Part shown: piece by piece, positions 21,832 through 32,465 of the stretch | How the letters are laid out: every line of letters starts with the position of its first letter | Numbering within the stretch: position 1 is the stretch's first letter | Assembly (NCBI GenBank): GCA_011947345.1 | Contig: JAAVTG010000217.1 | Span: 1-64,000 of the forward strand | Direction: 5' to 3' | Source: Phytophthora quininea | Lineage: Eukaryota; Oomycota; Peronosporomycetes; Peronosporales; Peronosporaceae | Length of the DNA: 64,000 nucleotides | Position numbers and translations under genes: made by a program | The notes under the pieces: generated by a model | Seen by the model: only the letters and a program-made list of their open reading frames with translations | The model's database searches: none | What the model was told of the DNA's origin: nothing

Positions 21832-22278
21832 AAGCTATGGTTTTGTCGCAAGTGTACAATACTTACACAGCATGGTTTTTATTGCCTTTTAACGAACGGG
21901 AGTCACTCGGCTACGACTTTGACATTCAGCTTGATCTCTCCGCTTCCTCTCCTCTCGCTGCTGTCTCCTAACTTCGGTGATTTTTTCGTCGAGCATCTTC
22001 CCCAAAATGGCGAGAAAAGATTTTCATCTTGGACGTCATCATCAAGCGCCTCGTTCAAAAGTTCAAATTCGTCCTTGTCATTCTCGGTACCGATGAAAGA
22101 CGAAGTGGGGATCGAGCACCGCTGTGCTCAGCAGAAGCCTTGTGGCCATTTGAAACCACGCTAAACGGGGTAGCGATTGATCCACCAACTCCATTTTCAA
22201 CGTGTTGGACTGCGCCTGATAATGCGTGTGACGCCATCTCGTCCCAATTCAGCGAAAGGCGAGGCTTGTCGCTGCCAT
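21832..22278. other. Intergenic between convergent genes
   Basis: Sits between the 3' ends of the 20320 gene and the PI4K-like gene. It holds presumed 3' UTRs and polyadenylation signals; no gene seen. Confidence 0.4.
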
Positions 22279-24279
22279 TTAATAGCGAATGCCTTCCGAT
22301 AGACTTTGGGCAATCCGGATTCTCGTCTTCTTCTTCATCGTCTGAACTGAATGGAGCATAGCTAGCCCAAAACCAGGTGGAGACTGCGCCCCACTGGCCA
22401 TCGGGGAGCGTCCAAAACTCTGCGACTCCTGCAGTGACGGCGAGTCTATTGACACGCGCAGATTTCTGAACGTTGCTCGGGGTGACGACGGGGTATCTAT
22501 TGACGTGGTTCCCGGTAGCTGCTCCGACCCATCAACAATAGGATCACTTGGCTTGATGCTTGGGATAATTGTCGGTTGGAGCTGGTCGAAATGGAACTGT
22601 GCATCGTACTGCTTCCGCAGCTTCACTGCCTCCATTTGATGAAACGCCGCCGTGCACAGTTTTTCCAGTGTGGAAGGCGCATCTAGGTCTTCCCGGCACA
22701 TGATCCTTGCGATCTCGAATAAGACAAGGTCGGCGCGCACGCCCTTTTGCACGACCATGCTTGCGATGATCATATTGCGTCGGCACGCGCGTCGCAACGG
22801 AATCCTCTTGGCAAGGCGATCAGCTTCCTCTTGAGCGCTTAGTGACAATACGTAGGCCCGGTCTTCTACGCTCAACGGCTTCTGTAGCTGCGGCCAATTG
22901 TACCAACACCAGTCGCACCAACCAATTTCGAGAAATTGCGGCAGGCAGTAGCCGTGGTCGATCGGTATCAATTCATATTCCACGTGGCCCGTAGTTGCCG
23001 AACGCCTTTTTCGTACGAGAATATTGGCGTCGTTGCGATCCGTATTCAGCAGGCGCATGTCTAATAGAACGATCTTGTGAACCTGATGTGTCGAGAATTG
23101 ATTTGGTGCGAGGTCGCTCGCCACGTCATCGTGTCGAACAAACTCCTGCAGGGAACCAATTTTGAAATGCAAGGCACCTGCGCTATCCGCGTAGTTAAAA
23201 ACCGGATGCCGAGATTCGACTAGCGATGTTGCTGGAACTCCAGCAAAATGATCCTATTTGATCAAAGCAAATAAATAACCATTAGTTTTGTTTCGAAACA
23301 CCAACAGCCCGCAAACCGCCAACCAATTCACAGCATATCGAACGAACTACGGCTGTGGATTTACCTTATCCAAAAGATACGCAGCCAATTCGCGCTCGCA
23401 TGCTTCGCCGGAAAGGATACCTCTGCGAAGCCCACTCTAATAACGAAACAATACAAAAAAATAGTACCGGCATCCTTGCAGCAAAATCGTGTGGCTGAAG
23501 ATATGCAAACGTACCTGTCCTAATTGGCCGACGAGTCCGCGCGGGTTGTTTGGACCGAAAGGTTCCTCGTCTTGCGGCTTGAAACACCCGACATTCCGAT
23601 GCGCAGGGTCTTTAAAAAGTACGTTCCGCCGGTCCCATCCATCGCCAAAACTGGTGCTAAGCCCATGGCAAGTCCTTGCAGCGCCTTTGTGAAATCATAA
23701 AGCACATTAGTATCACTTGGTACATACGAAACGGTGGCGACGAACCTGGTGAGTGATCTTCATCAGCGCTACTGGGAGCAGGTGCGCGCCGTACGGATGA
23801 ATGTTCACGACGGGCATCTGCTCGGGTTTCAAGTTCTGCGATGTCTTACCGTTCGCCCGCCCACCCCCAATAGAGATACTACGCACACCATTTCCTTCGC
23901 CACTATTCCTGCCGGCGCTCGAGGTGCTGCTTCGTTCCTCGTCACACTCGCGAGTGTAGGCCATCGCAAGATTCTGTGGTCTGCGCGCCACAAAGTCCAC
24001 CACGGCATTATCCTGGTAGATACCACACTGCTGCAAATTGTGCGCGTTCTTAAGCTCACGCCCCTGGTAGAAGAGTTTCTGCGCGTTCGACGGCACGTTG
24101 AAAACCACCTGCAGTTGGTCCTTGATGTCCTTGATGCTGGCCCACGGTCGCAACATGAGCTTCTTGCGGCGCTCCAGCGGGTCGCGAAAGTCCTTGATAA
24201 ATACCACCACAGCGCCGTGGCCGCTCTCCAGCCACCCGCCGGGGAGTGACCGGGACATTTTGGCCTCTTCCCTCTGCAT
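22279..24279 (-). CDS. Ubiquitin-like domain PI3/PI4-kinase (plant PI4K-gamma type)
   Basis: Exons 23746-24279, 23515-23684, 23365-23436 and 22279-23253; introns 61, 78 and 111 bp. The N-terminus is a ubiquitin-like domain (residues about 20-90, with DIKDQLQVVFNVPSNAQKLF and FYQGRELKNAHNLQQCGI). The kinase-like domain has GTYFFKDPAHRNVG, KPQDEEPFGPNNPRG, RGILSGEACERELAAYLLD, DHFAGVPATSL, then DMRLLNTDRNDANILV (catalytic Asp) and ELIPIDHGYCLP (metal-binding Asp). This is the UbDK/PI4K-gamma group, which in plants phosphorylates proteins or phosphoinositides. A one-base deficit in the A5 run at 23614-23618 must be allowed; then 1752 nt, 583 residues. The first in-frame Met is at 24279; MSRSLPGG at 24258 is an alternative. 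Confidence 0.85.
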
Positions 24280-24602
24280 CGCTGGCAGGCCCCGGGGTCA
24301 GCGAGCGCTTCGCTTGACGGGGCTTTCTGACTGACGGCAGAAGGCAGTCCAGGCGCGAGGGACCCTCGAGGCGCACAGTGCCTCGGCGCGTGAAGGGAGG
24401 CGGACTCGACGGCGACTCGGAGCGAGGGGCGCACCGTGCAGCACGACGAGGGCGAGAGCGGCTTGGACGCGATATTGCTCGTGTGTGACGAACTGCAAGT
24501 TTTGTCCAATCATGGATTAGAGTACTGTAAAATTGTCTGATTGGAGGTTAAGCAAGTTGCCTTTTTGGCAGCAGCTTCGCCATTGCGAACTTTGTAGCGA
24601 AG
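24280..24602. other. Divergent intergenic region upstream of PI4K-like gene
   Basis: GC-rich sequence between the PI4K-like start (minus) and the plus-strand PP2C locus. No gene is assigned; probable promoter region. Confidence 0.35.
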
Positions 24603-25388
24603 GTGTCCGCGCTGCGAGTCAGCAAAACCATAGTCGCAAACAGCATGATCGCTGGTTGCATTGAATCCATCGATGCCAGCGAAGCAAGGTGTGCAAAGCT
24701 GGCAACTAGTTTCATACTTCAGCTTGGCTTTATCTTGGCGTTTGTATGCATTTCGCAAAACTCGGACAGGCTCGCTGCATCTCTGGCGTCGGTCCAACTT
24801 TTCTTTGACGCGCCTGCGATCAAAAGCGCTTTCCCCGGCCGGCACACGATCAACTCCACCATTGAGCTCACCACCGATTTTGAGGACCTGAACCCGTGGC
24901 AGTGGGAGATGTCTCTGCTCAGCTGCACGCGCCGACACCGCTCGCTGCTCTGGTACCGCGGGGCGCAACGAGCCGTGGCGCGGCGCCATCACCGCCACCA
25001 GCACCAAAAGCTCAAGCCCAAGCGCGCGCCCTCGCCCAGCAGGATGCTGATGACGCCCACCACTTCCAGCGCGGTGATGGCGCTGGGCAGAGGCAGCTCC
25101 ATGCATCAGCAGCCGCTGGCCAAAACAACCGCCATCCGTTCGGCCAGCGCCGCTCCCGACGCCGCCTCGTCCATGGGCGCTGTGGCCGCCGCCGCTGCTG
25201 CGGCAGCGGCAACCGCTAGCGAGGATAACGCCAATTCGTTGGGTCTCGCGGCACCTCAGCTTACCCAGCCCACAGACCCACTGGTGGCCGTCGCCACGAC
25301 CCGAGAGACCGTCACAGGAGACCTTACATTACGACAGACCGAGGACCGATCCGACAAAAAGCAGAGTCGACATGGAGCGGCATGCTGA
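24603..25388 (+). CDS. Hypothetical frame upstream of PP2C, possibly its N-terminal extension
   Basis: A 261-residue frame ending nine bases inside the next gene. Its second half looks coding: an acidic/Trp motif (ELTTDFEDLNPWQWEMSLL), a His/Arg/Lys patch, Ser/Thr-rich sequence and a polyalanine tract (25186-25215). A hydrophobic helix (FILQLGFILAFVCI) lies near residues 35-50. It could be a separate gene or the N-terminal region of the PP2C protein joined through an intron or sequence errors; single-base deficits alone would need two events. First Met not securely placed. Confidence 0.35.
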   Translation: MSALRVSKTIVANSMIAGCIESIDASEARCAKLATSFILQLGFILAFVCISQNSDRLAASLASVQLFFDAPAIKSAFPGRHTINSTIELTTDFEDLNPWQWEMSLLSCTRRHRSLLWYRGAQRAVARRHHRHQHQKLKPKRAPSPSRMLMTPTTSSAVMALGRGSSMHQQPLAKTTAIRSASAAPDAASSMGAVAAAAAAAAATASEDNANSLGLAAPQLTQPTDPLVAVATTRETVTGDLTLRQTEDRSDKKQSRHGAAC

Positions 25389-26577
25389 TCGCGTTGTTTG
25401 CAATGATTCATCCCGAGTGGGCGAAGGAAAAATTGATCTCGAGGAGATGCCGCTGGAAGAGATTCCCATCCACTCGGTACCGCCTCAGGTCTCAGAAGTG
25501 CTGCCCAGCAATGACTCGACACTCTTCTGGCGCTACGACATGGAGAGCTACGCAGCGAACCGCAAGAACGAAGACCGCTCGCAATGCGTGCTGGATAGCA
25601 TTGTACGGCCTGGTATGAATGGAGAGACGCCCCTCTTTTTTGCGGGTGCTACGACGGTCATGGCGGCGAGGAGGCCGTGGACTTTGTACAAAAGAAACTG
25701 TATGCTAACATTCGCAGTCATTTACTGGGCAACGATGAACCGGTGGCGCACTCGATCATCACTGGATTCAAAGACACAGAGGAGGAATTCATGCGCAGGA
25801 GCCGAATCAAGTTTGAGCGCGGTGCTTGGTCTTCGTGCTCCGTTGGCGCGTGCGCTGTGATGGCGCTTGTGATGGAAAAGTTGTACGTTGCTAGTTGCGG
25901 GGATTGCCGCGCTATCATGGCGTTCCGCAAGCCCGACGGATCGCTTCGTGTTGAGCAGATTACCTTTGACCACTCTGCCAACGAGGAGCGTGAGCAGCGC
26001 CGACTACGGGTGCTCTACCCGGACGACTACGACATCGTGTGTGAGATTGGCCAGAACAACTACTACGTTAAGGGTCGGTTGCAACCCACACGCTCAATCG
26101 GCGACACGTACATGAAAGTCAAGGATGTGAATCGGGCTCCGATGCCGCGTGGCCTTCGGATTCGTGGTAATTTCAGTCGCCCCTATATTTCCGGTGAGTC
26201 AAGGCGCTGTCACGTTGGGCGTATATACATTTTCTAAACTTGTTTGTGTTGGTTCTGCAGCTGTGCCGGACATTTTTCAAGTGGACCTGGCAGAGCGCAA
26301 GCCTGAGTTCGTGGTGCTAGGATCGGATGGTCTCTTTGGCGAGTTGGAGAACCAAGAGATCGTGCAGCTTGTGGGGCAGTTCCGCGACCAGGGTGTGGAG
26401 AATGTCAGTCAGGCACTGCGCCAAGCCGTCCTGGAGCGCATCGCAGCGCTCTACGGCACCACATCAGCGGATCTGGAGAATGTTCTGCCTGGCAACCGGC
26501 GAGACTACCACGACGATATTACGATCGACGTGCTGCACTTCACCCCGCCGGGTGCTGGTTTAAAAGCAGCACAGTGA
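25372..26577 (+). CDS. PP2C-family Ser/Thr protein phosphatase
   Basis: Exons 25372-26193 and 26261-26577, intron 67 bp GT-AG. All PP2C landmarks are present: NRKNEDRSQC, GCYDGHGGEEAV (metal-binding Asp and Gly), KLYVASCGDCRAIMAF, PTRSIGDTYMK, VVLGSDGLFGEL (metal Asp) and DYHDDITIDVLHF (metal Asp). The catalytic site therefore looks intact, and the enzyme should dephosphorylate Ser/Thr with Mn/Mg. One base is missing between 25635 and 25646 (T6 or G3 run) just before the DGHGG motif; with it, 1140 nt, 379 residues, a usual PP2C size. The start at 25372 is the first Met of the frame, but the protein may extend upstream. Confidence 0.85.
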
Positions 26578-26840
26578 CCCCGACACGAGAGGTGTGGCTG
26601 GACAGGCGTTGATTGTTGAGTGTCGTGGCGCGTGGCGGCAGCGGTCTAGCTACCCGCCGCCACGGTGTGTTATGCCAAGCGGATTGGCTACGTCGGCAGG
26701 CGTGCTCCGCGGATGTATTTATTGATCCATGCCCATGCGCGTAGTGTTGGAGATAAGCAACATGTACTTTATCGATCACAGTGCGTTGCGGTCGCCTTGA
26801 TCATCTTGGGTTTTGTATACCAATTTTCGTTCTCGTCTGT
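26578..26840. other. Intergenic between PP2C and DSN1-like gene
   Basis: PP2C 3' flank. No coding sequence is recognised. Confidence 0.4.
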
Positions 26841-26867
26841 GATTGGCGCGGCTCATTTTCAAATTTT
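26841..26867 (+). promoter_or_regulatory. CCAAT box plus oomycete initiator/flanking promoter element
   Basis: GATTGG (reverse CCAAT) at 26841-26846, then GCTCATTTTCAAATTTT at 26851-26867. The latter matches the oomycete core promoter consensus GCTCATTYYNCAWTTT apart from one missing spacer base. It lies 39 bp before the ATG at 26906, the usual distance in these compact genomes. Confidence 0.75.
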
Positions 26868-26905
26868 CGGACAAGGCGCCAAATCCACCACACAAACCGG
26901 GCGAG

Positions 26906-28280
26906 ATGATGGCGTCACCTTTCGCCGCTGTTCCTTCCGCCCCGCTGGTCGTGCGGCGCGAGAAGCGGAGGCGACGTAAAGCCCCGACTCGAGGTACGTT
27001 CCTCCCTAGCTCATTACCCTACCGAACTTTGCGCAGTTCAGGGCTTTGTAACGAAATGGTTCTTGCGTTCCCAGTGCCTCCTCAACGCGAAGGGGCTTCA
27101 AGTTCAGCGACAAGAAAGCGACTGGCAGCAATGAAGGCCCTGCAGAGGCCACGCCAAGAGGAAAGAGAAAACCTGGGACACCCACCAAAGACAACACGTT
27201 CGTGTTTCGCGTACGAAAGGACGGGGAGGAGGATTTAGGCAGAGGACGGCACGCAGTAGACGCGTCGGCGGCGTCGGCGGCGCTGCGTGCCAAACAGGAG
27301 AAGGCTGCACGAGCTGAAATGCGGCGCCTCGTCCGCCAGAAAAAGCGAGAGGAAGCAGCCCGGGAGGCGCTGAATGAGGAAGAAATGAACCACAAGAAAC
27401 TGTCCGCGGACCAGGTCTCGCTCTACCACATGGTGCAGCGCCAAGCTAAGCGCGAAATGCGCAAAGTAAGGAAGGAGTTCCTGACGTCTACAGCGCGCCG
27501 AGACATTATGCAGCTAAGCGAGACGAGCCTTCAAGCCATGAAGCAGGAGCTGATTTCGTTCATGGCCGAACACCCGCCAGGCAACGTAGCGGTGCGTCCT
27601 TTTGCGTCTTCCTCGATACCGTAGTTGTTAAAGCGGTTGTGACTAACTCAAATGCCAACGACAGATCAAAGTCCCCAACCCAGAGAACGCTCGTATGCGG
27701 GCAACAATCGACACGTATGAACAGCGCATCAAAAGGTTGGTCAAGGGCAGTAGAGTTCCTTAGATGATGCTCACATACTGACCGTAATACTTTTGTATTC
27801 GTGTTCAGTCTGGAGGAAGAAGAAAACCAGTGGTTAGAAATGAAGACATCATTGCAAACTGAACGAACGGCAGTAGATGAAGTAGCGAGGGACGGGGACG
27901 CTGCACGGGAAACATCCAAGGGAGAAGAAAGGAAACACTTTGTTGCGAGCTGAAGGTAACACAGAGCGTGGAAGCCCTCCAGCGCTCGGCGCTGCAGAAA
28001 CTCGGGACAACCTCAGAGCAGGTATGGAGCAATTGATGCATTCCTGTGGGCGTTGACTCGTTGTTGACATTTTGCCTCCTTTTGGATTCACTTGCAGCTA
28101 ATGTTATTGGAAGCGTCCATGCGTACCGTGGACCGATTGATCGTGGAGGCCGAGATGAAGAAGGCGCAGCTGTTTGGCGCTCACCACGATAGCGCCTTCA
28201 AGGGATATGGAAATTTGGCACAGCCCAAGGAGAGTCTTCGCGCGCTGCTCAACTTGCCTGCCAGGGGCGGCGTGCCTTGA
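26906..28280 (+). CDS. DSN1/Mis13-like kinetochore protein (Mis12 complex)
   Basis: Exons 26906-26993, 27075-27591, 27665-27735, 27809-28021 and 28098-28280; introns of 73-81 bp. With one base restored in the G4 run at 27092-27095 and one in GGG at 27920-27922, the total is 1074 nt, 357 residues, very close to human DSN1 (356). The N-terminus is basic (REKRRRRKAPTR), followed by helices (AARAEMRRLVRQKKREEA, RRDIMQLSETSLQAMKQEL). Then comes IKVPNPENARMRATIDTYEQ, LEEEENQWLEMK (the conserved W region of Mis13), and a C-terminal helix TVDRLIVEAEMKKAQLFG. DSN1 belongs to the MIS12 complex that links centromere to the microtubule-binding NDC80 complex. The assignment rests on motif pattern and length, so it is moderate; other coiled-coil proteins remain possible. 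Confidence 0.55.
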
Positions 28281-28904
28281 CACAGCGAGAGCATTTAGTT
28301 TTGAGTGATAACAGGTAGTATTTTCAACAATTGTCCCTCTTGAGCGCCAGCAATGCATGTCCAGTCTCTCGACGACATCTCAAGATGGCAGCGCGATCGG
28401 CGACGACACCTCAAAGCAGAGCAGATGATGATAATGAAGCAAGCCCAGACGCAGCACCAGATGCGGTCCTGTAGGCACGTGTGTCGGCTGGATACTTGTT
28501 GTTAGCCCATACGTGCGAGAAACACCTGAAACAGAACGATCGCCATCCAGCATGGCCTCGCACTACTACTGCTCGACATCGCAGTAAATTCTCCACAGCA
28601 GGCACGCAACTTGGGGAGATTAAAAACGTGAAACGCCTTGATAAATATGACATCTTGGCGGCGGAAACTGTGACGCAGGCAGCGCTCCACCCGCCATGCT
28701 CCGTGTGTGTCCGGACCAGACTGGTCCGTTCTGGAGGCTTAAATACTGGCTGCCATCTAAATCTACACAGGCCGACGCACCCTTCGTCCGCGTGCGCCGA
28801 CCTCCACTCGCCAACTGCTGCATGCTCTTCTTCTCGTGCTGCTGCTGTTGTTGTTCTCGGGGCCTGATTTCTCGTTGCTGGTTCCGGTCTGGGGGCTGCG
28901 GCGC
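28281..28904. other. Intergenic, no gene recognised
   Basis: Short frames only. A (TGC/TGT)n-like tract lies near 28836-28858. Confidence 0.35.
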
Positions 28905-29192
28905 CTACCGCTTCTTCGAGTTGAAGGAGAAGACCTCGTTCTCCTGGATCGTGCCGAGCCGGCCAAAGTGACTCTTGCGGCTGCTCACCCAGCGGCTGGT
29001 GGCGCGCGGCGCGTGCAGCGGCAGCACGCTGGCGCCAAAGTCGTCCTTGTCGACGTCGTCCCAGCCGCGCGCCAGCTTGTACACCAGCACGAGCAGCACC
29101 GAGACCACGAAGACCGTGCCTGACAGCACCATCATCTCCGTCTCGCTCACGTCGCGTCCAAAGGCGTTCGAGCTGCCAAAGACCACAATCAT
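28905..29192 (-). CDS. Small single-pass membrane protein
   Basis: 95-residue frame starting MIVVFGSSNAFGRD. One strong hydrophobic helix (MVLSGTVFVVSVLLVLVYKL, about residues 21-40) is followed by an acidic loop (WDDVDKDDFG) and a basic tail ending FNSKKR. There are no introns or family hits I can name. The clear topology and conserved-looking codon use make it plausible as a real gene, but it is short and unconfirmed. Confidence 0.45.
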   Translation of the reverse strand: MIVVFGSSNAFGRDVSETEMMVLSGTVFVVSVLLVLVYKLARGWDDVDKDDFGASVLPLHAPRATSRWVSSRKSHFGRLGTIQENEVFSFNSKKR

Positions 29193-30672
29193 GCTGCGCG
29201 GCTATCTTGGCTGCTGCTGCTGCTGTAGTCGTCGTCGTAATAAGTCGCGCGGGGGCTGCTGCGTCCCGCCCGAAGATCTAACGCTGGAAGGAGCACGAGC
29301 CGTCGCTGCTGTCTCCGTCCCAGGGGTCGCTTCCGCCGTCGTCGCCGAGGCAAATTCAATAGTGACGGAGCCATACAGAGGGGGCGTCAAATTTGAGAAA
29401 AAAGGCAAATATCGAGCTTCTCGGCCAATCCCTGGCTGCCAGGCGCGCTGTTCAGAAAATCTGAAAAGCGCGTGATTACGCATGAGGTCAATTCGGCCCA
29501 TCCAGAGGAACAGCCTATTCAACACCGGTCGCGACATGGGGCAGCCCGGTGTGTTGCCCACGGGTGGCTGGCAGCGAGAGCGGTCTATTGGCTCCCATGG
29601 GCCTCCTGCGCGGATAGCTGCCCTCGCGCCCGCAGCAGCGCAGCACAGGACGCTGTCGGAAGCTGCAGGGCAGAGAAATCTTCCACGATGTTCAACCCGA
29701 CGCGCATTTCGCGGCTGTTTTAGCCTCAATTTTACAGCAAAAAAATATCGCGGCGGCGATGGCGACAACGACACCTGGTGGATTTCCAGCCCCGCCGCGT
29801 GCTCTTCTGCTGCTGCTGTCGGTCGTCGAACCCTCCGTGGCGACAGCGCAAGCGAGCAAGCGCAATATCCGTCGGCGCTACCTGCTACGCGCTGGCGGCG
29901 ACTGGAGCGAAGGTTGCCGTTGGCGCCCCGATGAATCAAGCAGACGAATGTGGCGCGTCCCACCAGCTGGACGGCTGCTTGACACCGACTCGGTCACAGC
30001 ACGGCGCACTCTTCAATTCGCGAGTCTGTCCCAAGCGACTTACGGTCCGCCCCGACGATGCCAGCTGGGGCATCAGATGTCCCAAAGCACGCGGAGACTT
30101 GCCTCGTGAAGCGCGGCGTCGCCGCTTGCAGTATCAAGGCGCCTTTGAATGCTCTCTGAACGACGAGTGTATCCGGTCCGTTTGGCTGTTTGGTCGTCTG
30201 CCAGATTACGGCGGCGAGACGGACAGGGCTCGGCTGCGCAGCGATGAGGTCGATGAGGTCCGACCAGGCTGCGACGCGAGAAACTGCGCGCCGCGGCGCC
30301 CAAATCGCGGCTCGCGATCCTGCTGACCGCTTCAAACACGACAAGCAAGCGCAGTGAGGGATTTTGATGATTTCTCGCTGCGAGTGCAGGGTGTCCCAGT
30401 TTGCTCTATCCAACATTGACGTATCACTCGCTCGGGTGCTGACCGGGGCTGCCAGCACTGCTGGCCAGTGGTTTTTGAACGGCACCAACGCGTGCCCGCC
30501 GTGGGAACTCGCCCGAGCTGATTCGTGTCGGTGGTGAGTAATTCGTCTTGGCCAAACTACTTGGCCCTGCGTGGCGAGGAGCAAGCGTTTCAGAGCACTG
30601 CGTTGGGAACCCTGCGTCTATTTATGATTTATCATCTCTTCCCCGCTGCTGCTGCTCTCAGCTGCGCCGACA
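29193..30672. other. Long intergenic stretch without a convincing gene
   Basis: GC-rich. Open frames exist on both strands (29202-29963 minus, 29778-30326 plus, 29994-30584 minus), but they overlap, are Arg/Ala/Cys-rich and show no motif. CTG/CTGCTG and GTCGTC microsatellite runs lie at 29209-29240. Likely UTRs plus non-coding or unrecognised sequence. Confidence 0.3.
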
Positions 30673-31057
30673 TCACTTCCCAGCCCCCGACTTGGGCGTC
30701 GCCTTGCCCTGCTCGTGGCACTGGCGGAACTTCTCCCACTCCTGCGGCGGCAACAACAGCGCAGCGCCCCGTTAGCAAGCCCATCCGTCGTATATCGACA
30801 ATCTGCTGGCACGCACCTCGGAGCAGGCCGACACCCGGCCGTTGTTGAGCTTCATGCAAGCTGAACAGCGCGCGCACGAATAGCGAAAGGTGAGCTCGTG
30901 ACCGAAAAAAAACGGCGAGAAACGGCGGCAAAATATCCGCAGCGGCAACCTTACCGTCCACGCGCAGGTAGCTCTCCTCGCAGCCCGTGTTCTCCACGGC
31001 GCTCTGGTGGTGTGTGGCGTCGCCCGGCCTGCACGTGAGGCACTCGGGCTTGGGCAT
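30673..31057 (-). CDS. Twin CX9C mitochondrial protein (COA4/CMC3-like)
   Basis: Three small exons, 30955-31057, 30817-30860 and 30673-30741, joined over GT-AG introns of 94 and 75 bp in phases 1 and 0. The total is exactly 216 nt, 71 residues, no correction needed. The product contains CEESYLRVDAC and CSEEWEKFRQC, two perfect C-x9-C motifs separated by a short loop. That is the coiled-coil-helix-coiled-coil-helix fold imported into the intermembrane space by MIA40. Spacing and the GC..SYL..DACM / W..F..C pattern are closest to the cytochrome-oxidase assembly factor COA4/CMC3. The first exon also has MPKPECLTC. The gene is shorter than any single open frame and easily missed. Confidence 0.7.
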
Positions 31058-31265
31058 GGCTGTTGGTTGCTGGTCAATCCTGCGGGTGTCTCGGTTTGAA
31101 ACGCAGCGCGCTTTTCCGCCAATCCGGTGGCCGCAAGCCCCGTGAATTTTCCGCACTGACGCCATCGTCGTCTCGGGCGGAAGAGATCAAACTTGTCGTT
31201 TGTATCGCCGACCGTCAGTAGCGAGTTCGCCTCGACCGCGTAAAGGACGCTCCGATCGGCCAAGC
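31058..31265. promoter_or_regulatory. 208-bp divergent promoter (CX9C gene / PX-RING gene)
   Basis: Between the divergent start codons at 31057 (minus) and 31266 (plus). It contains CCAAT at 31120-31124 and must carry both core promoters. Confidence 0.5.
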
Positions 31266-32317
31266 ATGGCGCGCATGATGCACGACGAGGACGTGGAGTG
31301 GCTCGACAGCGAGCTGGAGGACAGCCCGCGCTCCAACGACGACATCAGCAGCATGTTCAGCAGCAGCCCCAACAACAACGCCAAGCACGGCGCGCGCTGG
31401 GCCGACCTGCCGCCGCAACGCCCCGCCGCCGTGTCGACCGCCGACTCGGAGAACGTGGAGGACGTGGATGGCGACATGACGTCCTTCTACGGCAACCAGT
31501 TCGCGCCGCAGCCGCAGGCCACCAACTACCGCCTGCCGGCCAAGTCCGTGGGCCAACAGCGCTTCCAGGACATGCCCGTGAACCTCATCGCGGACCACGG
31601 CATGGCGTCGAAGCGCGTGCTCATCCGCCGTATCCAGCAGGACTCGATGACGCAGCTGGCGATGCGCTGCCAGGCCGTGCTTGTGCGCGGCGCCTCGGGT
31701 AACTACTACGTGTACCACTTGGAGATCACCAGCGAGTACTACAAGCAGAAGTGGGTCGTGTGCAAGCGCTACTCCGAGTTCTACCGCCTACGCAAGCGCC
31801 TGCTGGCGAGGCTGGCCACGCACAAGAAGCAGAGAGGGTGTATCTGCTGCGGATCGGTCCGGGACCAGCTGAAAGACGTGGGCTTCCCCGTCGAGTTGTC
31901 ATATTCAAAGATCCGTCTGCCCTGGTGGGTAGACGCACGGCTGGCCTTGAGGAGTTTATCGTCGCCCTGTGCGAGTATCTCGCGGCGGAGCAAGAAATCG
32001 ACGTGTGCACCGAAATCGCATCCACACGCTTTTTGGTCAAAGAGTTCTTGCAGTTCCCGCTAGAGCACGAACACCAGCATATACGCTCGATCCGACAGCT
32101 CAAATACGTCGACCCGCGTGACGTGCAAGTGGACTCGGACTCGTGTCCGATTTGTCTGTGTGACTGGGGTGAGCTGGATGGCAACCAACTCGTGCTCTCA
32201 CCCTGCGGGCACTTCTTCCATGAGCACTGCATCAACGAATGGTACCGCACGCGCTTCGATTGCCCTATTTGCCGCACCATATCGGGGCAGGACGAGAACA
32301 ATAACAGCATCTACTAG
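31266..32317 (+). CDS. PX-domain RING-H2 protein, putative membrane-targeted E3 ligase
   Basis: Starts MARMMHDEDVEWLD at 31266. An acidic, disordered N-terminus of about 110 residues is followed by a PX domain (about residues 125-255): VYHLEITSEYYKQKWVVCKR, YSEFYRLRKRLL, then FKDPSALVGRRTAGLEEFIV. A C-terminal RING-H2 follows, with CPICLCDWGE, LSPCGHFFHEHCINEW and FDCPICRTI, giving the full C-H zinc ligand set. PX domains bind phosphoinositides and RING-H2 recruits an E2, so an endosomal ubiquitin ligase is inferred. One base is missing in the C4 run at 31886-31889; corrected, 1053 nt, 350 residues. No introns. The PX plus RING-H2 pairing is unusual outside stramenopiles as far as I know. Confidence 0.8.
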
Positions 32318-32465
32318 GAATGCAACAGGCGTGTGGCTTGGCTCAAAGAAGGCGAGGTTGAGCGTGGCGATGAAATTTATACTTATGCTGCAACTCTTGT
32401 TGATACTACGTCGTATGTCATTCGGGGCTCCAGTGCGTTCTCTATCTAGCAGGGAATTCAGCGAT

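Noticed and set aside
23829..24509. Minus-strand 226-codon frame overlapping the PI4K-like gene
   Set aside because: Arg/Ser/Cys-rich shadow in another frame of the ubiquitin-like exon.
29202..29963. Minus-strand 253-codon frame
   Set aside because: Cys/Arg/Ala-rich with poly-Gln end from a CTG microsatellite; overlaps an equally long plus frame; no family.
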